From the NCBI GenBank assembly GCA_039707655.1, contig CM077668.1:399803630-399867629 (forward strand): a stretch of 64,000 nucleotides of DNA, read 5' to 3'. Positions 1 through 10,751 of the stretch are shown in pieces. Source of the DNA: Elymus sibiricus. Its lineage: Eukaryota > Streptophyta > Magnoliopsida > Poales > Poaceae. Below the pieces are notes generated by a model. That model made no database searches, was not told the origin of the DNA, and saw only the letters and a program-made list of their open reading frames with translations. The position numbers and the translations under genes were made by a program. Positions within the stretch are counted from its first letter, which is position 1. Every line of letters begins with the position of its first letter.

Positions 1-1442
1 TCTACAGTACATGGCCCCACCGGTCAGTGGGTGTTAGGAACGGCTGTTAGCGGCTAATGACCTTACGGGTGGGTCCCGATCAACGCTGACGTGGCTACAG
101 TCAATCCTGACATGTGGGGCCACTGGGTTTAATCTAACCGAATAGTTATTTTAACTAGGGATTAATTAACAGAGGGCGGGCCCCCTGGTCAGTGTCACTG
201 GGGGTTAGTTACTGGTTAATCAAACCAGCCACGTCAGCTAAATGACGGCTAAACGCCGGCGCAAAGCAGACGCGGCAGCGCTGCTCGTTCGGCCATCTCC
301 GACGACGAGAGCTTGCGCGCGACTGCTCTACGGGTTCAGCACGACGCCGCGCATCCAGCTACGGGGACGGCACATATGGGGGCGGTCGGGTGTGGCGTCA
401 ACGACGACGGACGAGCGGCGGCGCAACTTCGGCCACGGCGGAAAACACGCGCACGAACGCGAATCCTAGCTCGGGAAGAGGGGAGGAGGAACGGACGCTC
501 ACAGGGATCACGCTGGAGAGCTCGGGGAGGCGCGGGGAGGTCGAGGTCGCGCGGATCGACGGCGAGGCAATGGCGGCATCTGGCGAGGGGAAACGACGAT
601 GGCGTCGGGTTGGGGGCGCTCCGGCTCACGTGCCTTGGTGGAGAGGAAGAGGGCGCCGAGGCGGAGCTCGCCGGCATGACGGCGAGGCGAGGCGGCGGCT
701 CTGGCTACGCGGCGATCGAGGCGCGGCGGCGGTGCTCGGGACAAAGGGGAAAAGAGAGAGCGAGCGAGCGCATGGAGAGGAGAGGGGAGAATGGCGATGG
801 GCGTCCAGAGGGGAAGGGACGAGGGCGAGCTTATCCCCTCGCCCAACTGCCCCGGCGCCGTGGCGGCTGCGGACGGCGCGGCGAGCGGCTGTCCATGGCG
901 GCGGCGACACGCAGCCGGGAGTAGGTGAGGGAGATGAGTGGGGTGGGCTGGGCCTCAGCCACTGTTTGCTAGATGGGCCAAAATGCACAGTGCTCTTTTC
1001 CTATTTCTTTTCTGTCAACTAATTTCTCTACTGTCTTGACTTTAGTTGACTGTCCAAATGATTTTTGCTAATCATGAGACTTGGCACATAATTACTTGAC
1101 AATAAACTGAGATGGCACAAAAAGTTTGGTGAGTGTTTGATTTTATTTGAATTTGATTTAAATTAGAAGTGGATTAAATAGGCTGATCTGGTACTGTTTT
1201 AAATAGGTTAGGGGCATTTTAATAATTCAAATAATGTTGATCGTATTTTTATAATTGCTTTGGGAATATTTTTAATATTATGAACATTTTTGTTCTACTG
1301 TTTGGATAACTTTTAATTTTAACTTTATTTTAAATTTGAATTTTAAGTTGAATTATTCTTAATTGTTTTTATAGGGCTTAATGATGATGACTTGGCATGA
1401 CTAATTGGCATAATTACTGTTTAGTAATCTGGGGATGTCACA
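1..1442 (-). mobile_element. LTR end of an unidentified LTR retrotransposon, continuing off the left edge
   Basis: Read on the minus strand, this segment starts at 1442 with TGTGACATCCCCAG, a typical Gypsy-type LTR start (TG...). An AT-rich stretch follows (about 960-1440), then a strongly GC-rich stretch (about 180-920). To the right, at 1443, the sequence switches abruptly to the interior of element A, in the middle of a motif (GTTGTCTCCC) that is uninterrupted near 7987 and 13713. That is the expected picture of an insertion into element A. The overlapping reading frames in the GC-rich part have no recognisable motif. The partner LTR and coding region would lie left of the window. Confidence 0.45.
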
Positions 1443-1504
1443 GTTGTCTCCCAACAAGCTCTTTCTTTATAGCCATTAAGATAGGCTTGAGATTTCAATG
1501 ATGC

Positions 1505-2356
1505 TCACATGAAAGATAATAATTGAAACACAAAGTGAGCATCATGTAGCATGTGAAAAACATATTTAAGTCTAACGTACTTCCTATGCATAGGCATTTT
1601 ATAAGCAAACAAATTATCAAGACAAGAAATATCTAGCATATGCAAAGGAGAAGAATAAAACATTGAAGATCTCAGCATAACGAGAGGTAATTTAGTAACA
1701 TGAAATTTTCTACAACCATACTTTCCTCTCTCATAATAATTACATGTAGGATCATACTCAAATTCATCAATATATCTATCATAAACAATATTCTCTTTAT
1801 GATCCACATGCATAACTTTTTTATAATCTTCCGAAATAGTGGGATTAACATTAACTAAAGTCGTGACCTCTCCAAACCCACTTTCATCAATAATTTCATA
1901 AGATTGAACACTCTCCAAATATGTGGGATTCTTTTTTCCTAAAGTTAACACTCTTCCAAACCCACTTTCAATATTATTGCAAACATTATCAATTTCATAT
2001 TCATCATGAGGCTTAAATAAATTTTCAAGATCATAAGAAGCATCACCCCAATCATGATCATTACAATGAGTAGTGGACATAACAAAATCATCATCCCCAA
2101 GCTTGGGGTTTTGCATATCATTAACACAATTGACATTAATAGAATTTATAATAACATCATTGCAATCATGCTTTTCATTCAAGGAGCTATCGTGAATCAC
2201 TTAATAAATTTCTTCTTTCAACACTTCATCACAATTTTCAGATTCACGAATTTCAAGAAAAACTTCATAGAGATAATCAAGTGCACTCAACTCACTAGAA
2301 ATTTGTTCATCATAATTGGATCTTTTGAAAAGATTAGATAGTGGATGAGGATCCAT
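1505..2356 (-). pseudogene. Broken 'YYERG'-type ORF of element A (unknown function)
   Basis: An ATG at 2356 (MDPHPLSN) opens a frame that would run about 283 codons but for one in-frame TAA at 2201-2203, after which it stays open to 1505. It matches the family 2 ORFs at 8251-8946 and 13777-14565 along its length: NEKHDCN against NDEHDCN, then YYERG, then MPMHRKYVRLKY against MPMNRKWVRLKC, and a similar C-terminus (HMLHDAHFVFQ). It carries two copies of an internal repeat (ESGFGRVLTL and ESGFGEVTTL). The protein is acidic and Asp/Asn/Tyr-rich, with no recognised domain. It occupies the gag position just after the primer site. Function unknown; its presence in three elements argues against a chance ORF. 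Confidence 0.7.
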
Positions 2357-2562
2357 ATCAATAGATTTTTAGCAAGCGAAGATGCAAGCAAATAGAAGGC
2401 ACATGGCAACACAAGCAAAGATAGCACACAAAATATTTTTGTATTTTTGTAAAAACTTTTTTAGAAGTGGGGGAGATGAAAACGAGAGGCAAAGGCAAAG
2501 AAAATAAATGCAAGGAGATGAAAGTTTTATGCATAGGTACTTGATAGAGGTTGATGATGTTT

Positions 2563-2579
2563 CCCCGGCAACGGTGCCA
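2563..2579 (-). promoter_or_regulatory. Primer binding site of element A (tRNA-Asp type)
   Basis: The minus strand reads TGGCACCGTTGCCGGGG, one mismatch from TGGCGCCGTTGCCGGGG, the complement of the 3' end of plant tRNA-Asp. It lies 11 nt inside the LTR end at 2591. Confidence 0.75.
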
Positions 2580-2590
2580 GAAATTCTTCC

Positions 2591-4114
2591 TGCTACTTGT
2601 AGCCTACGTTGGTATTATCCACGAAGAGGAAGGGATGATGCAGCACAGTAGAGATAAGTATTTCCCTTAGTTATGAAACCAAGGTTATCGATCCAGTAGG
2701 AGAATCACGCAACACCTCATTAGTAGTACCTGCACACAAACAACAAATCCTTGCACCCACCGCAAACAAGGGGTTGTCAATCCCTCGGCGGTAAATTGCA
2801 AGATTAAATTGTATGTGATAGATAGATAGTTGAAATAAAAATACAAAATAAAATAAATAAAGAAAAAAGTGCAGCAAGTATTTTTAGGGTTTTAGTATAT
2901 GATTTAGATGGACCCGGGGGCCATAGTTTTCACTAGAGGCTTCTCTCAAGAAAATAGCATACGGTGGGTAGACAAATTACTGTTGGGTAATTGATAGAAA
3001 AGCAAATAATCATGACGATATCCAAGGCAATGATCATGTATATAGGCATCACGTCTGAGACAAGTAGACCGACTCCTGCCTGCATCTACTACTATTACTC
3101 CACACATCGACTGCTATCCAGCATGCATCTAGTGTATTAAGTCCATAAAGAATGGACTAACGCCTTAAGAACGATGACATGATGTAGGAAAGATAAACTC
3201 ACGTATGAATAAACCCCATCTTTTTACCCTTAATAGCAACGATACATACGTGTCATGTCCCTTTCTGTCACTGGGATTGAACACCGCAAGATCGAACCCA
3301 TTACAAAGCACCTCTTCCCATGGCAAGATAAATCAATCTAGTTGGCCAAACCAAATCAATAGATCGGAGAAGAAATACGAGGCTATAATAATCATGCATA
3401 AAAGAGATCACAAAAGACTCAAATAATATTCATGGATAATCTGATCATAAACTCACAATTCATCGGATCCCAACAAACACACCGCAAAAAGTGATTACAT
3501 CGGATAGAACTCCAAGAACATCGAGGAGAACATTGTATTGAAGATCAAAAAGAGAGAAGAAGCCATCTAGCTACTAACTATGGACCCGAAGGTCTGTGGT
3601 AAACTACTCACGCATCATCGGAAGGGCAGCAAGGTTGATGTAGAGCCCCTCCGTGATCGATTCCCCCTCCGGCGGAGTGCCAGAAAAGGCCTCCAGATGG
3701 GATCTCTCGAGAACAGAAACTTGCGGCGGCGGAAAAAGTATTTCGTGGAATCCCCTGGGGGTTTCTGATTTTTTGGGAATTTACAGTGGTGGAAGTAGGT
3801 CAAACGGAGCTGGGGTGGCCCACGAGGCACCAGGGCGCGCCTGCCCCCCCAGGTGCGCCCTGGTGGCTCGTGGCCACCTCCTCTGGCTTCTGGTCTTCTC
3901 CCGAAGCTTCTAGTGTTGTATATGTCCAGAAAAAAATCTCCAAAAAGTTTCGTGGCGTTAGGACTTCGTTTGGTATTGATTTTTTGTAAAAGAAAAAACA
4001 GGCATAAAATAGCAACTGGCACTGGGCACTAAGTTAATTGCTGTAAATGATATATAATTGATAATATAACAGCATGGAACAATCAAAAATTATAGATACG
4101 TTGGAGACGTATCA
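2591..4114 (-). repeat. 5' LTR of element A (B/C-type LTR)
   Basis: It is bounded on the minus strand by TGATACGTCTCC (at 4114) and GTAGCA (at 2591). It is homologous to the four LTRs of B and C but slightly shorter (1524 against about 1565 bp), owing to deletions near the start such as the one around 4030-4060. Confidence 0.85.
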
Positions 4115-5001
4115 TACCCCAATGTCACCTCGGGAATCCGCGAGTTGAGAGCCAAAACATACATCAAGTGAATCAATATAATACCCCATTGTCACCACGG
4201 GTATTCATATGCAAGACATACATCAAGTGTTCTCAAATCCATAAAAGTATTCAATCCGATAATAGTGAAACCTCAAAGGTAAAAACTCAATTCATCACAA
4301 CAAGATTGAGAGGGGAAAACACCATATGATCCAACTATATTAACAAAGCTTGCGGTACATCAAGATCGTTCCAAATCAAGAACACAAGAGAGAGAGAGAT
4401 CAAACACATAGCTACTAGTACATACCCTCAGCCCCGAGGGTGAACTACGCCCTCCTCGTCATGGAGACAACCAGGATGATGAAGATGGCCTCCGGTGATG
4501 ATTCCCCCCTCCGGCAGGGTGCTGGAAAAGGGCTCCAGATGGGATCTCCTTGGTACAGAGGCTTGTGGCGGCGTAAAAACTCATCTAGGTTAACTTTCGG
4601 GGGTTTCTGAATATATATGATTTTCCAGCGTTGGAATCACGCAAAGAGGTGCCACAGGGGGCCCACGAGGCACCAGGGCGCGCCTGAGGGGGGGGGGTGG
4701 CACTCCCAGGTGGCTTGTGGGGTCCCTGTGGCTCTTGTGCTGCTCCCCCGAAGCTTCCTGGGTCTGTTTCCATCCAGAAAAAATCGTCAAAAAGTTTCGC
4801 TGCATTTGGACTTCATTTGATATGGATTTTCTGGAAAACCAAAAACAAGCAGAAAACAGCAACTGGCACTGGGCACTAGGTCAATATGTTAGTCCATGAA
4901 AATCATATAAAGTCCATATAAAAGTGTACCAAAATCATACAAAACTATAATAAACATGACATGAATACTTCATAAATTATAGATACGTTGGAGACGTATC
5001 A
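4115..5001 (-). repeat. Family 2 LTR copy 1, partial
   Basis: It matches 9870-10751 of LTR copy 2 and ends at GAGACGTATCA (5001). The part equivalent to 9072-9869 is missing because element A is inserted here. Confidence 0.85.
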
Positions 5002-8000
5002 GCATCCCCAAGCTTAATCCCTGCTCGTCCTCGAGTGGGTAAATGATAAAAGAAATAATTTATGAAGTATGAATGGTAGCATAGTGCATAAGTTTGATCA
5101 ATGATAATTTCAATCACTTTTCCTAGCATCATAACAGCAACTTTTTCTCATAAAACTCATCATGATAAAGTAGCAATCAATTCACATGTTATGGTTCAAA
5201 CAATGCATTCTCTTGAAACTTAACAACCTATGTTCTTAGTCACCAAACAATTGCAATTCAACTTAATTTCAACAAAGTCTAAGTAAGAGCTCCACATACT
5301 CAATTATCATATAGTCTTCTATGATTGCTAGTACTCAAAGCATATTTTTATAACAAATGGCATCCATCGAACACAGAGAAAGATAGGGGCTTAATGTTTC
5401 ACCTCCCAACTTATTTATCATAGAGATAATTGTCAACAATAATAATTCATGATCAAATATATTTGACTGGCCATATGTGCCTGGATCTTTCCCCTCCACA
5501 TGATGCTTGCCAACTAGAGAATAATTGAGGTTGAAATGCGAATGAATACTTATTGACTCTTGCATAAAAGTAAATACATAAAAGTAAATGCATAAAAGTA
5601 AAAGATAGGCCCTTCGCAGAGGGAAGCAGAGGTTGTCATGCGCTTTTTATTTTTGGATGCACAAGCCCTTAATGCAAAGGAACGTCACGTTATATTGCCC
5701 CTTGTGATAGCAACCTTTATTATGCAGTCCGTCGCTTTTATTTCTTTACCATCACAAGTTCGTACAACACTTATTTTCCCTTACAATAAAAGATCATACA
5801 TATTTTAGGAGCAATTTTTATTGCTTTTTGCACCAATGACAACTTATTTGAAGGATCTTTTTCAATCCATAGGTAGCTATGGTGGACACTCATGGGAAGA
5901 AACTGGGTTTAAGAGTTTTTGGATGCAGAAGTAGTATCTCTACTTAGTACAAATTTTTGGCTAGCAAAAGATCCTAAGCAAGCACCACATGTTGGAGGAT
6001 CCATAACAATATAACTTCTATGCAAATATACCCAAACATAACTCATTATGTTGTCTTCCTTGTCCAACTTCAACTAATTTGCTCAAGTTTGAAAATAATT
6101 AATGGGTGTTCACAATCATAAAATATGTCCAAGATAATCTATTTATATGTGAAAGTTCTCTTCCTTATACTAATCATTCATGAATTGCTTGTATGACCAA
6201 TATTGTGATTGTCAAGCTTCAATAGATTTTACCTTCTGAACCCAATGTGAAGCTACTACTAGGCATGATACAAGCATATGAAGCTCATATTATTTCAACT
6301 TTATGATATGCAATTCATTCACAATTTACTCATAGGATATAAGTGATGCACAAGAGTAAATGACAAACTACTCCAAAAAGATATAAGTGAAGATCAAATG
6401 AGTAGTTAAGTAATTAAGTAGCTATGTGAGGACTCTCTCTCATTTAAAAATTTCAGATCATATTATTTTATTCAAACAGCATGAAAAACAAAATAAAATG
6501 ACATTCCAAGAATAGCACATATCATGTGAAGAAGCAAAAACTTAGGCTCAACCAAAACTGACCGATAATTTTTGATGAAGAAAGGTGGGATGCCTACCGG
6601 GGCATCCCCAAGCTTAGATGCTTGAGACTTCTTTAAATATTAATTTGGGATGCCTTGGGCATCCCCAAGCTTGAGCTCTTGTGTCTCCTTAATTCCTCTC
6701 ATATCATGGCTTCTCCTAAATCTTTAAAAACTTCATCCACACAAAACTCAACAAGAACTCGTGAGATAAGTTAGTATAAATCAACTCAAAACCTTAACAT
6801 TCTCTACAGTAGAAAATCACAAAAATTATAATTTAACATTTAATACTAAATGTCTCTGCATATTTAATACTACTATCCTCAAATGGAATCATTAAACAAG
6901 CAAACATATGCAAACAATGCAACTATAACAGCAATCTGCCAAAACAGAACAGTCTGTAAAGGGGGATTTAAAATTCATACTTCCCTAACTCCAAAAATTC
7001 TGAAAAATTACAACGTGACAGAGAACTCATGCATTCTTACTGTGTAAAATTCTCAGATTTTTATCATGTTCTGACTACTCAAGAATATTCTGGACATAAC
7101 AGAAAACTTTCTGTTTCCAAACAGCAACACATAAACTTGCAAACGGAGCATGGTAAAGGCTATACTTGGCATTTTATTGAAATAAGATACAAAACATTAT
7201 TATTGATAACAGCAATAAAATCTCAACAAAATAAAATGACGCTCCAAGCAAAACACATATCATGTGACGAATAAAAATATATAACCAATTAAGGTTACCG
7301 ATAGTGTTGAAGACGAAAGAGGGGATGCCTTCCGGGGCATCCCCAAGCTTAGACGCTTGAGTATTCCTTGAGTATTAACTTGGGGTGCCTTGGGCATCCC
7401 CAAGCTTAGGGTCTTGCTACTCCTTATTCTCCTCATATCAATATCTCACCCAAAACTTGAAAACTTTAATCACACAAAACTTAACGAAACTTGGTGAGAT
7501 AGGTTAGTATCATAAAAATAAATCATCTACTTAGGTACTGTCAAGACAAGATTCATAATTGTTCTCACATAACGTCTACTGTAGTCTATCATTTCCACAA
7601 TTTATAACTCATAATATAAGCTATGGAAACACTAAAACAAGCAAACTATGCACCGAAAACAGAATCTGTCAAAAACAGAACAGCATGTAGTGAGCGATTT
7701 AAAACCCATACTTCTGTACCTCCAATTTTTTTGAAAAATTAGGTAAACGTAAAAAATTTGTAACCCAATATTTTGTAAAAATTTGAGAATTTTCTCACGC
7801 TCCAGTACAGAATAGAAATTCCAGCACTGGACGCAAAAGTTTCTGTTTTTGCACAGAATCAAATCAACAAGCATCCACACTATCCCAAAGGCTTTACTTG
7901 GCACATTATTGAAAGAAAACATATAAAACATGATTAATACAGTAGCTCAATCACGTGAACACACAAATACAGTAGGTATAAATATTGGGTTGTCTCCCAA

Positions 8001-8250
8001 CAAGCGCTTTTCTTTAATGCCTTTTCAGCTAGGCATGATGATTTCAATGATGCTCACATAAAAGTAAAGAATTGAAACACAAAGAGAGCATCATGAAGAA
8101 TATGACTAGCATATTTAAGCCTAACCCACTTCCTATACATAGGGATTTTGTGAGCAAATAGTTTATGGGAGCAAGAATCAACTAGCATAGGAAGGCAAAA
8201 CAAGCATAACTTCAAAACTTTCAACACATAGAGAGGAAACTTGATATTAT

Positions 8251-8946
8251 TTATGTAAAAGCATATGTTCCTCTCTCATAGTAATTTTCAGTAGCATCAT
8301 GAATGAATTCAACAATATAGCTATCACATAAAGCATTCTTTTCATGACCCACAAGCATAGAAAATTTATTACTCTCCACATAAGCAAATTTATTCTCATT
8401 CATAATAGTGGGAGCAAACTCAACAAAATAACTATCATGAGATACTTGATTGGCATAATCCAATTGAAAATTAAAATCATGATGACAAGTTTCATAGTTA
8501 TCCTTATTTTTTACAGCATACATGTCATCACAATAATCATCATAGATAGCAACTTCGTTGTCATAATCAATTGAAACTTCTTCCAAAATAGTGGAATCAT
8601 CATTAAATAAAATCATGACCTCTCCAAGTCCACTTTTATCAATGTAATCATCATAAATAGGAGGCATGCAATCATCATAATAAATTTTCTCATCAAAACT
8701 TGGGGGACTAAAAATATCATCTTCATCAAACATAGCATCCCCAAGCTTGTGGCTTTGCATATCACTAGCATGATGGATATTCAAAGAATTCATACTAGCA
8801 ACATTGCAATCATGCTCATCATTCAAAGTACTCACATTAAACATTTTATTAAATTCTTCCTCTAGCAATTGAGCACAATTTTTTGATCCATCATTTTCAA
8901 GAAAGACATTATAAATACGAATAATATGAGGCAACCTCAATTCCAT
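8251..8946 (-). CDS. Family 2 'YYERG' ORF, copy 1 (frameshifted at its C-terminus)
   Basis: This 231-codon ORF begins MELRLPHI at 8946, 125 nt after the LTR, the position normally used by gag. It is very acidic (runs such as MFDEDD and YDDYCDDMY) and carries one SGLGEV repeat unit. Next to copy 2 (13777-14565) it stops early after ERGTYAFT: a 4-bp deletion near 8250 brings a TAA into frame, and the usual C-terminal part (CNNIKFPLYV...) is lost. It has 37 codons between two YDDY motifs that copy 2 lacks. No known domain, zinc knuckle or membrane segment is seen, and no function can be assigned. Confidence 0.6.
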   Translation of the reverse strand: MELRLPHIIRIYNVFLENDGSKNCAQLLEEEFNKMFNVSTLNDEHDCNVASMNSLNIHHASDMQSHKLGDAMFDEDDIFSPPSFDEKIYYDDCMPPIYDDYIDKSGLGEVMILFNDDSTILEEVSIDYDNEVAIYDDYCDDMYAVKNKDNYETCHHDFNFQLDYANQVSHDSYFVEFAPTIMNENKFAYVESNKFSMLVGHEKNALCDSYIVEFIHDATENYYERGTYAFT

Positions 8947-9044
8947 TTTTTTGTATTTTTCTTTTATAAACCAAACTAGTGATAAAACAAGAAACTAAAA
9001 GATTCAATTGCAAGATCTAAAGATATACCTTCAAGCACTCACCT

Positions 9045-9061
9045 CCTCGGGAACGGCGCCA
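9045..9061 (-). promoter_or_regulatory. Degraded primer binding site, family 2 interior copy 1
   Basis: The minus strand reads TGGCGCCGTTCCCGAGG, a tRNA-Asp-type site with changes from the intact TGGCGCCGTTGCCGGGG of copy 2 (about 14668-14684). Confidence 0.65.
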
Positions 9062-9071
9062 GAAAAGAGCT

Positions 9072-10751
9072 TGATGTCTACTACGCAACTTTATTCTTGT
9101 AGACTCGTGTTGGGCCTCCAAGCGTAGAGTTTTGTAGGACTGCGGCAATTTTTCCTCAAGTGGATGACCTAAGGTTTATCAATCCGTGGGAGGCGTAGGA
9201 TGAAGATGGTCTCTCTCAAACAACCCTACAATCAAATACAAGAAATCTCTTGTGTCCCCAACACACCCAATACAATGGTAAATTGTATAGCTGCACTAGT
9301 TCGGCGAAGAGATGGTGATACAAGTGTAGTATGGATAGTAGATATAGGTTTTTGTAATATGAAAATAAAAAAACAGCAAGGTAGCAAGTAGTAAAAGTGA
9401 TCACAAACGGTATTGCAATGCTTGAAAACAAGGCCCAGGGTTCATACTTTCACTAGTGCAATCTCTCAACAATGCTAACATAATTGGATCATATAACAAT
9501 CCCTCAACGTGCGACAAAGAATCAGTCCAAAGTTCCTATTAGCGGAGAACATAAGATAGAAATTGTTGTAGGGTACGTAACCACCTCAAAGTTATTCTTT
9601 CCGATCAATCTATTGAGCTATTCCTATAAGTGTCACAAACAGCCCTAGAGTTCGTACTAGAATAACACCATATGATACACATCAACCAACCCTAATGTCA
9701 CCTAGATACTCCAATGTCACCACAAGTATCCATGAGTTGATTATACGATATGCATCAAACAACTTCAGATTCATAATATTCAATCCAACACAAAGAACTT
9801 CAAAGAGTGCCCCAAGATTTCTATCGGAGAAAGTAGGACGAAAACGTGCATCAACCCCTATGCATAGATTACCCCAATGTCACCTCGGGAATCCGCGAAT
9901 TGAGTGCCAAAACATACATCAAGTGAATCAATATAATACTCCATTGTCACCACGGGTATTCATATGAAAGACATCCATCAAGTGTTCTCAAATCCATAAA
10001 AGTATTCGATCCGATAATAGTGAAACCTCAAAGGTAAAAACTCAATTCATCACAACAAGATAGAGAGGGAGAAACACCATATGATCCAACTATATTAACA
10101 AAGCTCGTGGTACATCAAGATCGTGCCAAATCAAGAACACGAGAGAGAGAGAGATCAAACACATAGCTACTAGTACATACCCTCAGCCCCGAGGGTGAAC
10201 TACTCCCTCCTCATCATGGAGACCGCCGGGATGATGAAGATGGCCTCCGGTGATGATTCCCCCCTCCGGCAGGGTGCCGGAAAAGGGCTCCAGATGGGAT
10301 CTCCTTGGTACAGAGGCTTGCGGTGGCGTAAAAACTCATCTAGGTTCACTTTCGGGGGTTTCCGAATATATATGATTTTTCAGCGTTGGAATCACGCAGA
10401 GAGGTGCCACAGGGGGCCCATGAGGCACCAGGGCGTGCCTGGGGGGGTGGCGCACCCTGGTGGCTTGTGGGGCCCCTGTGGGTCTTCTGCTGCTCCCCCG
10501 AAGCTTCCTGGGTCTGTTTCCTTCCAGTAAAAATCGTCAAAAAATTTCGCTGCATTTGGACTTCATTTGACATGGATTTTCTGTAAAATAAAAAACAAGC
10601 AGAAAACAGCAACTGGCACTGGGCACTAGGTCAATATGTTAGTCCATGAAAATCATATAAAAGCCATATAAAAGTGCACCAAAATCATACAAAACTATAA
10701 TAAACATGGCATGAATACTTCATAAATTATAGATACGTTGGAGACGTATCA
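9072..10751 (-). repeat. Family 2 LTR copy 2, complete and shared by both interiors
   Basis: On the minus strand it runs from TGATACGTCTCCAACG (10751) to TAGACATCA (9072), 1680 bp. Its right side is followed by a polypurine tract (10753-10765) and its left side by a primer site (9045-9061), so it serves as the 5' LTR of one interior and the 3' LTR of the other. A TATA-like run lies near 10366-10372. Confidence 0.85.

Larger units (their letters stand above)
1443..4114 (-). mobile_element. Element A: truncated non-autonomous LTR retrotransposon
   Basis: On the minus strand it holds a 5' LTR (2591-4114), a tRNA-Asp-type primer site (about 2563-2579), a leader and one broken ORF, and is cut at 1443 by the element on its left. 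It sits inside a family 2 LTR: sequence right of 4114 (TACCCCAATGTC...) continues the LTR from the point equivalent to 9870. TACCC would be the expected 5-bp target duplication, but the left flank is missing. LTR and leader match elements B and C, whereas the ORF matches family 2. No gag zinc knuckle, protease, reverse transcriptase or integrase is visible. Confidence 0.8.
5002..9071 (-). other. Family 2 interior, copy 1
   Basis: The polypurine tract lies at 5003-5015, next to LTR copy 1. A conserved block (GGCCCTTCGCAGAGGGAAGC) lies at 5608-5627. Polypurine-like motifs recur at 6603, 6660, 7338 and 7395. A conserved post-ORF motif (GTTGTCTCCCAACAAG) is near 7987, the ORF is at 8251-8946, and a degraded primer site is at 9045-9061. 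No protease, reverse transcriptase or integrase motif is seen in any frame. Most of 5002-8250 is AT-rich and appears non-coding. Confidence 0.75.

Noticed and set aside
242..1022. Several overlapping frames of 110-210 codons on both strands
   Set aside because: The region is strongly GC-rich, where stops are rare. The frames overlap on both strands, are Arg/Gly/Ala-rich and low in complexity, and lie within an LTR.
3580..4022. Short frames in the LTRs of A, B and C
   Set aside because: They fall in the GC-rich centre of the LTR and change frame or length between copies, as expected of non-coding LTR sequence.
7632..7931. A 99-codon minus-strand frame with a near copy at 13356-13655
   Set aside because: The two copies belong to the duplicated family 2 interior. 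The homologous regions of B and C have shorter, differently framed ORFs, so the similarity is better explained as conserved non-coding sequence.
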